Positions 1 to 7,082 of a DNA stretch of 23,201 nt are shown here, in pieces. A model generated the notes under the pieces. It saw nothing but the letters and a program-made list of their open reading frames with translations. It searched no databases and had not been told where the DNA came from. The DNA is from UBA4844 sp050943255. GTDB lineage: Bacteria > Bacillota > Syntrophomonadia > Syntrophomonadales > Syntrophomonadaceae. A program made the position numbers and the translations under genes. Every line of letters begins with the position of its first letter. Positions within the stretch are counted from its first letter, which is position 1. Location of the stretch: contig JBMNOV010000030.1 of NCBI GenBank assembly GCA_050943255.1, positions 1 to 23,201 of the forward strand, in the 5' to 3' direction.

Positions 1-498
1 TGCTGCCAAGGCAGATATTCAGCTTTTTATATAAATGTATAGAAGGCAAAGCTAATTACAGGATATCATAGTATTTCTGTAAACTGGGATAATTGTACTT
101 GTTTTAGTTAATAATATTACTTAAAACTAAATTTATAAGTTAGGGTTAATCAATAACATATGCAATTAGTTAGGGACAAACATTAGATTTTTTGCTATTC
201 TATATTAGAACATAATATGGAATATAGAGAGGTTGATGAAATTGAAATAAATTCTAAAATTAGAAAAGTATTTTTTGTAATTTAGAAAATTGATACTATT
301 ATAGTCTGGTAAGAGTATGGAACTTCTGGTAATATTGCTGGGGGAGGAAGCTTATCTGGCATAATTCAAATTATTATGCAAATCTTTTTAATCCATTGCA
401 AAAATATAAGTTTATTAAATTCGGTTTTAATCATACTAAAAGATTAAAAATGGTAAAAGGCAATTTAATTAAATATTTGGAGGAGATGATAGTTAGTC
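1..498. other. Gene-free AT-rich upstream region of hppA
   Basis: No coding region is convincing here. The first ~30 bases could hold the last codons of a gene that ends just inside the window, but this cannot be shown. A weak sigma-A-like promoter facing hppA is TTGTAA (275-280), 16 bases, TATTAT (297-302), which would give a leader of about 190 bases. An octamer TCTGGTAA occurs twice near 305-332. No recognised riboswitch was seen in the leader. The ribosome binding site GGAGGAG is at 479-485, rather far (13 bases) from the hppA ATG. Confidence 0.4.
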
Positions 499-2469
499 AT
501 GGGAAATTTAGTCGCCTATGCCCCTGCTGGGGGTGCCTTAGCTCTTTTATTTGCCTTGTACTTGTCATCTAAGGTGAGCAAGGCAGATCCAGGTAATGAA
601 AAGATGGTAGAAATATCTAATCATATTCATGAAGGAGCTATGGCCTTTCTGTCCAGACAATATAAAGCTCTGGCCGTGTTTGTAATTATTGTATTTGCAG
701 TTTTGGCAATTTTAATTGATGTAAAAACTGCATTATGTTTTCTTACTGGCGGTATATGCTCAGCTTTAGCGGGATACATAGGTATGACAGTAGCTACCAA
801 AGCAAATGTCAGGACTGCTAATGCAGCCCGTTCTTCTCAGAATGCTGCTTTAGGTATAGCATTTTCCGGTGGAGCAGTTATGGGGATGTCAGTGTCTGGT
901 TTGGGGCTGCTAGGATTGGGAGTTCTTTATATCATTTTTAAAGATCCGGAAATAGTTAATGGTTTTGCCCTTGGGGGAAGTTCCATAGCCTTATTTGGCC
1001 GTGTGGGCGGAGGTATATATACCAAGGCTGCTGATGTAGGTGCTGATTTGGTAGGAAAGGTTGAAGCAGGTATTCCTGAGGATGATCCCAGAAACCCTGC
1101 TACCATAGCCGATAATGTGGGTGACAATGTCGGGGATGTAGCGGGGATGGGCGCTGACCTTTTCGAATCTTATGTTGGTTCAATTATTGCTGCTATGACC
1201 TTAGGTGCAGTTGGTTTTGCAACCTTGGGTACGGGCGGGGTGTTTCTGCCGATGATTATAGCTGCAGGGGGAATAGTAGCATCTATTATTGGGACCTTCT
1301 TTGTCAGGACTGATGAAAAATCTAACCCGCTCAAAGCACTAAATGCTGGAACTTTTAGTTCCGCTATTATATTGATTATTATTGCCTTTTTTGCCGTAAG
1401 GAGTTTATTGCCGGCAGAATCATTTGGCGTATTTTGGGGTTTACTTGCTGGTTTGATAGCTGGTACTATAATCGGACTGATTACCGAGTATTATACCTCT
1501 GATGAATACAAGCCTGTTCAAGATATCGCTAAAGCATGTCAAACCGGCCCGGCCACTACTATAATTGCTGGTCTTGGTGTAGGAATGTTATCTACCCTGT
1601 GGCCAATTATTGTCATTTGTATAGCTATTGTTATTGCTTTCTTAACTGGTGGGCTTTATGGAATAGCCTTGGCGGCAGTTGGCATGTTAGCAACTACCGG
1701 AATGGTAGTTGCAGTTGACGCCTATGGTCCTATTGCAGATAATGCGGGTGGAATTGCAGAGATGTCGGAACTGCCGCATGAGGTTAGAGAAACTACTGAC
1801 AAACTTGACTCTGTAGGCAACACAACTGCTGCTATTGGTAAAGGCTTTGCCATAGGTTCGGCTGCCCTTACTGCCCTCGCCCTTTTAACTGCTTTTGCTC
1901 AGGTCGCAGGTATTAAAAGTGTTGATTTGCTTAATCCAGTCGTTATTGTTGGACTTTTATTTGGGGCCATGCTACCTTTTTTCTTCTGTTCCTTGACAAT
2001 GGGAGCGGTAGGAAGAGCTGCTAGCCAAATGGTAGAAGAGGTTAGGCGTCAGTTTAGGGAGATTCCAGGTTTAATGGATGGTAAAGCTAAGCCGGATTAT
2101 GCTAAATGTGTAGACATAAGTACTGCTTCAGCTATTAAGGAAATGATTCTTCCTGGGATTTTAGCAGTTATAGCTCCATTAATTATGGGACTCTGGGATG
2201 TTCTAGCTTTAGCAGGAATGTTAGCTGGAGCTCTTGCTTCCGGTGTATGCCTGGCTATCATGTTAGCTAATGCTGGTGGCGCGTGGGATAATGCCAAGAA
2301 ATATATTGAAGGTGGGGCTTATGGCGGAAAAGGCAGTGATGCTCATGCAGCTGGAGTTGTTGGAGATACTGTAGGTGACCCATGTAAAGATACAGCTGGG
2401 CCTTCACTTAATATTTTAATTAAACTTATGACCATAGTTTCTTTGGTATTTGTTCCCTTATTCTTATAA
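499..2469 (+). CDS. hppA: Membrane-bound ion-pumping pyrophosphatase, K+-dependent type
   Basis: Integral membrane pyrophosphatase of 656 aa, near the usual bacterial length, which couples PPi hydrolysis to H+ and/or Na+ export across the cytoplasmic membrane. The PPi/Mg binding signature DX7KXE is present (D179, K187, E189), followed by the acidic motif DNVGDNVGD (205-213) and GMGADLFESY (216-225). The C-terminal half carries a second acidic motif, GDTVGDPCKDTAGP. The sequence GNTTAAIGKG has Ala444 and Gly447, the residues known to mark the K+-dependent subfamily (K+-independent enzymes have Lys and Thr). Glu223 lies in DLFESY, the position seen in Na+-transporting and related K+-dependent enzymes rather than plant-type H+ pumps. 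The gene stands alone and ends in a strong hairpin terminator. In an anaerobe it would save energy from PPi made in acyl-CoA activation and biosynthesis (inference). Identity as a pyrophosphatase is certain; the pumped ion is not. Confidence 0.97.
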   Translation: MGNLVAYAPAGGALALLFALYLSSKVSKADPGNEKMVEISNHIHEGAMAFLSRQYKALAVFVIIVFAVLAILIDVKTALCFLTGGICSALAGYIGMTVATKANVRTANAARSSQNAALGIAFSGGAVMGMSVSGLGLLGLGVLYIIFKDPEIVNGFALGGSSIALFGRVGGGIYTKAADVGADLVGKVEAGIPEDDPRNPATIADNVGDNVGDVAGMGADLFESYVGSIIAAMTLGAVGFATLGTGGVFLPMIIAAGGIVASIIGTFFVRTDEKSNPLKALNAGTFSSAIILIIIAFFAVRSLLPAESFGVFWGLLAGLIAGTIIGLITEYYTSDEYKPVQDIAKACQTGPATTIIAGLGVGMLSTLWPIIVICIAIVIAFLTGGLYGIALAAVGMLATTGMVVAVDAYGPIADNAGGIAEMSELPHEVRETTDKLDSVGNTTAAIGKGFAIGSAALTALALLTAFAQVAGIKSVDLLNPVVIVGLLFGAMLPFFFCSLTMGAVGRAASQMVEEVRRQFREIPGLMDGKAKPDYAKCVDISTASAIKEMILPGILAVIAPLIMGLWDVLALAGMLAGALASGVCLAIMLANAGGAWDNAKKYIEGGAYGGKGSDAHAAGVVGDTVGDPCKDTAGPSLNILIKLMTIVSLVFVPLFL

Positions 2470-2489
2470 AATTTAAATTTAAAGAATTA

Positions 2490-2530
2490 AAAATGCTCCC
2501 CTTTATTTAAGGTGGAGCATTTTGTGTTTT
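2490..2530. terminator. Bidirectional intrinsic terminator after hppA
   Basis: Arms AAAATGCTCC (2490-2499) and GGAGCATTTT (2514-2523) are perfectly complementary. The stem extends inward through CCTT/AAGG with one bulged T. It is followed by GTGTTTTT on the plus strand. On the minus strand the flank is also T-rich, so it can serve both hppA and the converging small gene. Confidence 0.85.
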
Positions 2531-2712
2531 TACTGGATTTTGTGCAATGCAGTATTACAATGATTCCAAGAATCATTTAAAGAACTATAGGCAAGTTCAA
2601 TTTCAGTTTTAGCATTATCACTGGTAATGATTCTTCTAAGGTTTTCAATTTCCCACTTAGCTTCATTTATATAAGACATACAATTTTGCATAGTTATCCT
2701 GCTATTATCCAT
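2530..2712 (-). CDS. Small hypothetical protein, predicted helical (60 aa)
   Basis: I do not recognise the family. The 60-residue product is polar and almost certainly helical (EAKWEIENLRRI, EIELAYSSLNDSW), with three cysteine/histidine-bearing spots but no metal motif, no signal peptide and no membrane segment. Reality of the gene is supported by an excellent ribosome binding site, AGGAGGTGAGATAAT directly before the ATG, and by the convergent terminator exactly at its 3' end. It lies downstream of the CDF cation-efflux gene on the same strand with a 144-base gap that contains a weak terminator-like hairpin, so it may be transcribed on its own. Function unknown. Confidence 0.65.
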   Translation of the reverse strand: MDNSRITMQNCMSYINEAKWEIENLRRIITSDNAKTEIELAYSSLNDSWNHCNTALHKIQ

Positions 2713-2806
2713 TATCTCACCTCCTAAGCATGAAATCCTTTTAAGTTTTACCCTAAAATTAGATTGTATGCATAGGTTTTTATGCTAATGGCGAGAACTA
2801 TAAATA

Positions 2807-2836
2807 AAAAAGGATCCTATTTCTTTAAAGGAACAA
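2807..2836 (-). terminator. Weak intrinsic terminator after the CDF gene
   Basis: Read on the minus strand, TTCCT...AGGAT forms a short imperfect stem of about four to six pairs followed directly by CCTTTTTTATTT. The stem is poor but the U-tract is good, and it lies 20-50 bases past the stop codon of the CDF gene. Confidence 0.35.
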
Positions 2837-2856
2837 GCTTTATTATATTTCCTAAT

Positions 2857-3738
2857 TTAGTTTCCCTTTTCCTTTATATCTTTAGGAGGGGGTTCTACAT
2901 GAATTAATACCTGCGAATGCGGAATTTTAGCATAAATTCTGGACTCAATTTCTTCACAAAGATCATGCGCTTCTTGGATACTTCTCTCGGAATTAAGTAC
3001 TAAGTGAAAATCGATGTGGCAATCCCGTCCGGCTTTACGGGTCCTTAATTTATGGTATTCAACGAAATCATCTTTATATTCCTGAATAACTGATTCTGCT
3101 AAAGCAACATGTTCTTCATCCAAAGCAGAATCCATTAAAGGGGTAAAGGCTTTTCGCGTAAGATCATAAGCTGATTTTATTATTAAACAGGCAACAAGAA
3201 TTGCGGCTATAGGATCAAAAACCTGGTAACCAGTAATTTTAATTAATAGCAAGCCTCCCAATACCCCTAATGAAGTCAAAACATCGGTACGCAAGTGCAT
3301 ACCATCTGCCTCCAGGGCTACGGAATCAGTATCCCTCCCAACTTTTAATAGATAGGTTGATACTAAGAAATTTACCAAGGCAGAAAAACTCATTACGGCC
3401 ATTCCCCACCCCAGGTCAATTACTTCGCCTCCACTGGTTATTTTATCTATTGCTTCTTTGATAATCATAGCGGCAGCGACAAAAATTAAAAGTGCCTCAA
3501 TAGTTCCAGATATATTTTCTATTTTTCCATGGCCATATGGATGTTCCCGGTCTGGTGGTCTTGTGGAAGTTTTCACGGCGAACAGTGCAATAAGTGAAGC
3601 TAAAAGATCATTAGCCGAATGAATAGCCTCGGAAATTACACTGACTGAGCCTATTACAATACCTACTATTAACTTACTGATAACTAGAAATGTATTGCTA
3701 AAAACTGAAAGTATCGCAGCTTTTGTCCTAACGTCCAA
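2857..3738 (-). CDS. Cation diffusion facilitator (CDF) family divalent metal efflux protein
   Basis: Membrane antiporter exporting divalent metal ions (Zn2+, Fe2+, Mn2+, Co2+/Ni2+ class) in exchange for protons. The 293-aa length and the pattern of about six N-terminal transmembrane segments plus a cytosolic C-terminal dimerisation domain (from about residue 205) fit the family. The transport site has two HxxxD motifs: H40-D44 in TM2 (AIHSANDLL) and H148-D152 in TM5 (GMHLRTDVL). HxxxD/HxxxD is common in Zn-type CDFs, while FieF has Asp at the first position, so Zn2+/Co2+ is a reasonable but unproven guess. EHPYGHGKIE (65-74) is the family's conserved loop. The start is TTG: in-frame stops TAA TAA lie just upstream and GGAGGG sits 8-10 bases before it. 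A structured leader with an intrinsic terminator lies between promoter and start, suggesting control by attenuation. Confidence 0.93.
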   Translation of the reverse strand: MDVRTKAAILSVFSNTFLVISKLIVGIVIGSVSVISEAIHSANDLLASLIALFAVKTSTRPPDREHPYGHGKIENISGTIEALLIFVAAAMIIKEAIDKITSGGEVIDLGWGMAVMSFSALVNFLVSTYLLKVGRDTDSVALEADGMHLRTDVLTSLGVLGGLLLIKITGYQVFDPIAAILVACLIIKSAYDLTRKAFTPLMDSALDEEHVALAESVIQEYKDDFVEYHKLRTRKAGRDCHIDFHLVLNSERSIQEAHDLCEEIESRIYAKIPHSQVLIHVEPPPKDIKEKGN

Positions 3739-3762
3739 TTATTATCCCTCCATGATATTACT

Positions 3763-3795
3763 AAAAAAGGGACTTCATTAATAGAATGAAGTCCC
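3763..3795 (-). terminator. Leader terminator upstream of the CDF gene
   Basis: An 11-bp perfect stem (3769-3779 with 3785-3795, five-base loop) reads on the minus strand as AATGAAGTCCC followed by TTTTTTAG. It is a textbook intrinsic terminator placed about 30 bases before the TTG start of the efflux gene, so it must be read through for expression. Confidence 0.85.
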
Positions 3796-3873
3796 ACGGA
3801 TAACCATCTGTTAAACCGCTGCTCAAGAGAGCCGAGCACTTTGTGCCTGACATTTTAATTTTTCTTCATTCTA
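3764..3873 (-). promoter_or_regulatory. Candidate riboswitch or attenuator in the CDF leader
   Basis: On the minus strand, TAGAATGAAG (3873-3864) is perfectly complementary over 10 bases to CTTCATTCTA (3791-3782), which is the 5' arm and loop of the leader terminator. Pairing of the two would disrupt the terminator and enclose a domain with three local hairpins: GCAC-AAA-GTGC (3846-3836), GCTC-TCTT-GAGC (3832-3821) and a CGG/TAAC stem (3818-3797). This is the layout of an ON-type transcriptional riboswitch with a four-way junction. I could not match it to the NiCo, yybP-ykoY (Mn2+), fluoride, guanidine or T-box consensus as I know them. Ligand unknown; a metal is the natural guess from the downstream gene. 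Confidence 0.55.
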
Positions 3874-3919
3874 ACATAGTATGCGGGTTAATGTGAATAC
3901 TAGTTTAAAAGAAATCAAA

Positions 3920-3950
3920 GGAAACCAAAGGGACAGTCCCTTTGGTTTCC
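3920..3950. repeat. REP-like inverted repeat (15-bp arms)
   Basis: Perfect inverted repeat GGAAACCAAAGGGAC / GTCCCTTTGGTTTCC with a single central A. It lies in non-coding DNA between divergent genes and carries the GGGAC/GTCCC core that also occurs in the palindrome at 10398-10463. It has no T-tract, so it is more likely a REP-type repeat than a terminator. Confidence 0.7.
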
Positions 3951-4063
3951 TGTAAGCTCTCTGAGAGGAGCACAAATGGGGAGAGCTATTGAAAAGATAG
4001 TTGGCATAATTAATAGGAATTTGTATTATTAAATGTGTAATCCAAAAGTAATAACCAACCAAA

Positions 4064-4097
4064 AGAAACGTCCCCTGGGTTATATGCCCTGGGTTAT
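4064..4097. repeat. REP half-element with an 11-bp direct repeat
   Basis: GAAACGTCCCCTGGGTT resembles one arm of the 10398-10463 palindrome (AACCGTCCCCCTGGTT). It is followed by a direct repeat, CCCTGGGTTAT, at 4073-4083 and 4087-4097 (three-base spacer), immediately upstream of the ribosome binding site of the next gene. It looks like a decayed copy of the same repeat family. Confidence 0.45.
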
Positions 4098-4124
4098 GGA
4101 TAAAAAATATAAAGGAGATAAAAA

Positions 4125-4985
4125 GTGCTTAAAACTATTCTCATAATACTAAGCGTTGTATTAGTTGTAATTCTACTAATTTTTATAGTTTCGTTTATTG
4201 CCAATTTAGCTTTTAACCAACAGGTGGAAAAAGAAGTAAAAGAGCTCTTTGGAGTAGGTAAGGTAAAAACTAATGAACAAATTGTACAAGAAAAAGATTT
4301 AGAAGGATTACCAGAGCCAGTTCAAAGGTGGCTTCGCTATTCCCAGGTAGTTGGAAAAGATAGAATTACAACTGTCCGCTCCAAGCAATCTGCATTATTA
4401 AGAACCAAGCAAGATCAACCATGGATGGCTACAGAAGCGGAAAATTATTATACAATCCCTCAACCCGGATTTATTTGGCATGCCAAGATAAAGGCTGCGC
4501 CCCTGGTACACATTGCGGGAAGAGATAAGTATTATCAAGGTAATGGTAATATGCTGATAAAGTTCCTTTCGTTGTTTACCGTGGCTAATGCTAAAGGCAA
4601 AGAAATTAATCAGGGATCGCTTATAAGATACCTGGCAGAATCGGTTTGGTTTCCAACTGCAGCATTAAACAGCTATATTATATGGGAAGAAATTGATTCT
4701 AACTCGGCCCAGGCGACTATTAGCTATAAAGGGATTACCGCCGCTGGTACCTTCTTTTTTAATGAAAAGGGTGAACCGATTAACTTTATAGCTGAGCGGT
4801 ATATGGAGTCAAATGGTGAATATTCATTAGAAACTTGGTCTGTTCTTGTGGGCGATTATAAGGAATTTAGTGGATTTAAAGTGCCAACCACGGGAGAAGT
4901 CACTTGGAAACTGAAAACTGGTGATTTTAAATGGTTTCAGTTTGAACTTAAGGAAATTGAATATAATACACCAATTGCCTATTAA
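4125..4985 (+). CDS. DUF6544 (DUF6920)-like membrane-anchored protein
   Basis: A 286-aa protein with one N-terminal transmembrane helix (about residues 4-30) and a large, probably extracytoplasmic or membrane-face domain. The pattern LPEPVQRWLRYSQVVG, then FIWHAKIKAAPLVHIAGRDKYYQGNGNM, a LAESVWFPTAAL motif and a C-terminal GFKVPTTGEVTWKL-type beta region match my memory of the DUF6544 family, which has no established function. The start is GTG with AAAGGAG 7-8 bases upstream. The broken HPP gene follows after 20 bases, so the two were probably an operon. Family assignment is from recall and moderately sure; function is unknown. Confidence 0.75.
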   Translation: MLKTILIILSVVLVVILLIFIVSFIANLAFNQQVEKEVKELFGVGKVKTNEQIVQEKDLEGLPEPVQRWLRYSQVVGKDRITTVRSKQSALLRTKQDQPWMATEAENYYTIPQPGFIWHAKIKAAPLVHIAGRDKYYQGNGNMLIKFLSLFTVANAKGKEINQGSLIRYLAESVWFPTAALNSYIIWEEIDSNSAQATISYKGITAAGTFFFNEKGEPINFIAERYMESNGEYSLETWSVLVGDYKEFSGFKVPTTGEVTWKLKTGDFKWFQFELKEIEYNTPIAY

Positions 4986-5005
4986 AAATTAAGAGGAAAA
5001 CTGAC

Positions 5006-5523
5006 ATGATTGAACCGACTATCAAGATAAATAGCACTGGTAGTACTTTAGATTCTAAAGGAAGTGAAGCTACTGCCATGTGGAAGGAAAATCTTTATAC
5101 TTTGGCAGGTATAGCAATCGGAATGGGTATTATCTGTTTCACCAGTTACTACTTTCAAGTGCTATTTCTGATTCCTTCATTAGCCTCATCTGCTATCATG
5201 CTTTTTATGTCATATAATAATGTTTTTGCTCAGCCAAGAAATGTAATGGGTGGACATTTTGTTTCTGACTAATTTTAGGTCATTTTTTTGGGCAGGAATG
5301 GTGGGCTATTGCAATGGTGGTAGTACTAGCTTCAATATTAATGATTATTACTCATACAATTCATCCCCCCGGTGGCGGTACAGCTATAGCTGCGTACCTG
5401 GGAAACTATTCTATTCCGGTGCTTTTGGGAAACGTGATTCTTGATGCTTTTATCATTATTGTGGTAGCTGTAGTTGTAAATAATGCAATTCCCACCAGAA
5501 AATATCCCCGATTTTGGATATAA
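5006..5523 (+). pseudogene. HPP-family membrane protein, broken by a one-base frameshift
   Basis: HPP-family proteins are small integral membrane proteins; some members act in nitrite transport in plastids, the bacterial role is unclear. Frame one (5006-5272) gives MWKENLYTLAGIAIGMG, then AQPRNVMGGHFVSD and a stop. The reading then resumes in another frame as LILGHFFGQEWWAIAMVV and contains the signature HTIHPPGGGTAIAAYLG, ending at 5523. If one base is missing around 5266-5270 the product reads GGHFVSALILGHFF, which restores the usual family pattern GHxxSALI and gives a protein of about 172 aa, near full family length. Thus it is a single-base loss, either a recent pseudogene or a sequencing error. 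ATG with AGAGGAAA upstream; 20 bases after the preceding gene. Confidence 0.85.
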
Positions 5524-5710
5524 CTAATTAAAGATGATTTATCGAGAATATTAAACAAAAACATTGTCTAAATACAAGTTTTAATAGTATTACTGCAATC
5601 ATACTGTTGGGATAGAGGATTACTTAATAGTAAAAATATAAGGTGAAATTGCGCATTTATCTATGTAATAATAAAGGTTATAAACGGTTAGAAAAAGGGG
5701 TGAGGGAGGA

Positions 5711-5926
5711 TTGTTTTTTAACTTCGGGTTTAGGAATAAGAAAGTAAAAGATCTACGTAAGAATCAGGGATTAACAGCACGTGAGCTGGCTGAATATGTT
5801 AATATTAGTACCACTGTTATACTAAGGGTTGATGATATGAAATTAAAGGAAGTTCCTGAGCCACTTAGAAAAAAAATAACCCCCATATTAAGAGGGGATA
5901 GAATTAATAAAATTCCGTGGCTCTAA
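5711..5926 (+). CDS. Small HTH (XRE/Cro-like) protein
   Basis: A 71-aa protein with a single helix-turn-helix core, VKDLRKNQGLTARELAEYVN (about residues 12-31), followed by ISTTVILRVDDMKLKEVP. The usual DNA-recognition helix is altered and the protein lacks any sensor domain. It could be a minimal DNA-binding regulator or an HTH-fold adaptor. The start is TTG at 5711 with AAGGGGTGAGGGAGG in front, the AGG core of which is close to the start; the exact start is therefore uncertain. A strong terminator follows, so it is monocistronic. Confidence 0.65.
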   Translation: MFFNFGFRNKKVKDLRKNQGLTARELAEYVNISTTVILRVDDMKLKEVPEPLRKKITPILRGDRINKIPWL

Positions 5927-5948
5927 TTTGTATTCGCCAATTAACAAT

Positions 5949-5986
5949 AAAGCAGGGTTATTATCAAATAAAAGCCCTGCTTTTTT
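5949..5986 (+). terminator. Intrinsic terminator after the small HTH gene
   Basis: AAAGCAGGG (5949-5957) pairs with CCCTGC plus Ts (5975-5983), the inner TTATT pairs with AATAA, and the stem ends in a six-T run at 5981-5986. Confidence 0.9.
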
Positions 5987-6138
5987 ACATCTGTTAATAG
6001 TAATCTTTAATCAGCCAAAGGCAAACGGCAATCCTTGGTATGACTGTTATTAAGTTAAATAACGATACCTGTCAAAAAAAGAATTATAGTAGCTGGCCGG
6101 GAATATACTTAAACAACAGCTTGGAGAGGATGAATACT

Positions 6139-7008
6139 GTGGTAATAAACTTGCGCCAGTTACGTTGGCTTTTATTGCTTTTACCACTACTGCTAATATT
6201 TCTTTTTATACAAAGATATACTACGATGCGAATTGAAAAAGAACCATTGGTTCCACCAGAGACTAAGAATCTATACGGTGAGTTTTATACTTGGGACGAA
6301 GCTCGTAAATTTTTTCCTAAGTATAGTAGTGCAACAGTTATTGATATGGAAACACGTAAGCAATTCAATATACAAAGGCGGGGAGGCAGTAGTCACGCTG
6401 ATGTTCAGCCACTTACAGCCGAGGATACTGCTATCATGAAAAGCATTTATGGTGAAAAATGGAGTTGGAAACGGCGGGCAGTTGTAATTGTCTTGGAAAG
6501 TGGCTTGAGGATTGCAGGCTCTATGAATGGTATGCCTCATGGTCAGGGTGGAATAGCAGACAATAAGTTTAATGGCCATTTTTGTATCCATTTTCGCGAT
6601 AGTAAGACACATGGTAGTGGTAAAGTTGATTTAGCTCATCAAATGATGGTATGGAAGGCTGCTGGCGTTCTGCCCAGCCAAATTAAAAATTTGGAGCCGG
6701 AAGATACTATAAGATTGCTATTTACAGCAATTGACCAGAATGAGTTAAAAGTAGCCGCAAGGTTGTTAAACGATAACCAGAGCGCCGCGTCAATACTTGA
6801 GCTATTTAAAGAATATGATTATGTGAGGACTTATGAGATAGAAGAATTAACTGCTGACAGCTTTGAAGTGAGTGTTTTATTAGGTTATCAGAATGGCAGT
6901 AAGCAATACCGACAGACTATACCAGTTAAAATATTTAAAACCGAGTCTGGCTGGAAAATAAAAGGGGATACGATTGCTTTGCTTTTGCCTAAACCTGACA
7001 AACAATAA
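6139..7008 (+). CDS. Membrane-anchored protein with divergent YkuD-like (L,D-transpeptidase-like) motif
   Basis: One N-terminal transmembrane helix (LRWLLLLLPLLLIFLFIQR, about residues 6-24) anchors an outside domain. The core has MPHGQGG (H134), then GHFCIHFRDSKTH with H147, C149 and H157, and a following KVDLAHQMMVWKAAG helix. The His...HxC spacing recalls the HG...SHGCxR catalytic motif of YkuD L,D-transpeptidases that crosslink or modify peptidoglycan, but the Arg is His151 and the Gly is Phe148, so it is at best a divergent relative. The C-terminal ~90 residues look like an NTF2/lumazine-binding-like or DUF4878-like region. The reading frame opens at ATG 6040, but no ribosome site is there; GGAGAGG at 6123-6129 fits GTG 6139 best (ATG 6130 is too close). 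Function is inferred only. Confidence 0.7.
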   Translation: MVINLRQLRWLLLLLPLLLIFLFIQRYTTMRIEKEPLVPPETKNLYGEFYTWDEARKFFPKYSSATVIDMETRKQFNIQRRGGSSHADVQPLTAEDTAIMKSIYGEKWSWKRRAVVIVLESGLRIAGSMNGMPHGQGGIADNKFNGHFCIHFRDSKTHGSGKVDLAHQMMVWKAAGVLPSQIKNLEPEDTIRLLFTAIDQNELKVAARLLNDNQSAASILELFKEYDYVRTYEIEELTADSFEVSVLLGYQNGSKQYRQTIPVKIFKTESGWKIKGDTIALLLPKPDKQ

Positions 7009-7016
7009 AAGACAAA

Positions 7017-7045
7017 GGATATAGGCTATAAGCCTATACCCTTTT
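7017..7045 (+). terminator. Intrinsic terminator after the YkuD-like gene
   Basis: GG-TATAGGC (7017-7026, one bulged A) pairs with GCCTATA-CC (7032-7040), followed by CTTTT. The U-tract is short, so strength is moderate. Confidence 0.6.
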
Positions 7046-7082
7046 ATATAATGAGACCAGGTTCATCCGTTATTAGATAAAA

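Noticed and set aside
3764..3873. Known metal or anion riboswitch classes (NiCo, Mn2+ yybP-ykoY, fluoride) or a T-box
   Set aside because: Their signature segments, as I remember them, are not found in the CDF leader, so I reported it as an unassigned structured leader.
3871..4062. 63-aa minus-strand open frame
   Set aside because: It runs across the REP-like inverted repeat and lacks a ribosome site and protein-like composition.
5250..5444. 64-aa open frame overlapping the frameshift site of the HPP gene
   Set aside because: It is the third frame across the break; the HPP family motifs lie in the other two frames.
6271..6612. 113-aa minus-strand open frame
   Set aside because: Shadow of the YkuD-like gene, no ribosome site, no family resemblance.
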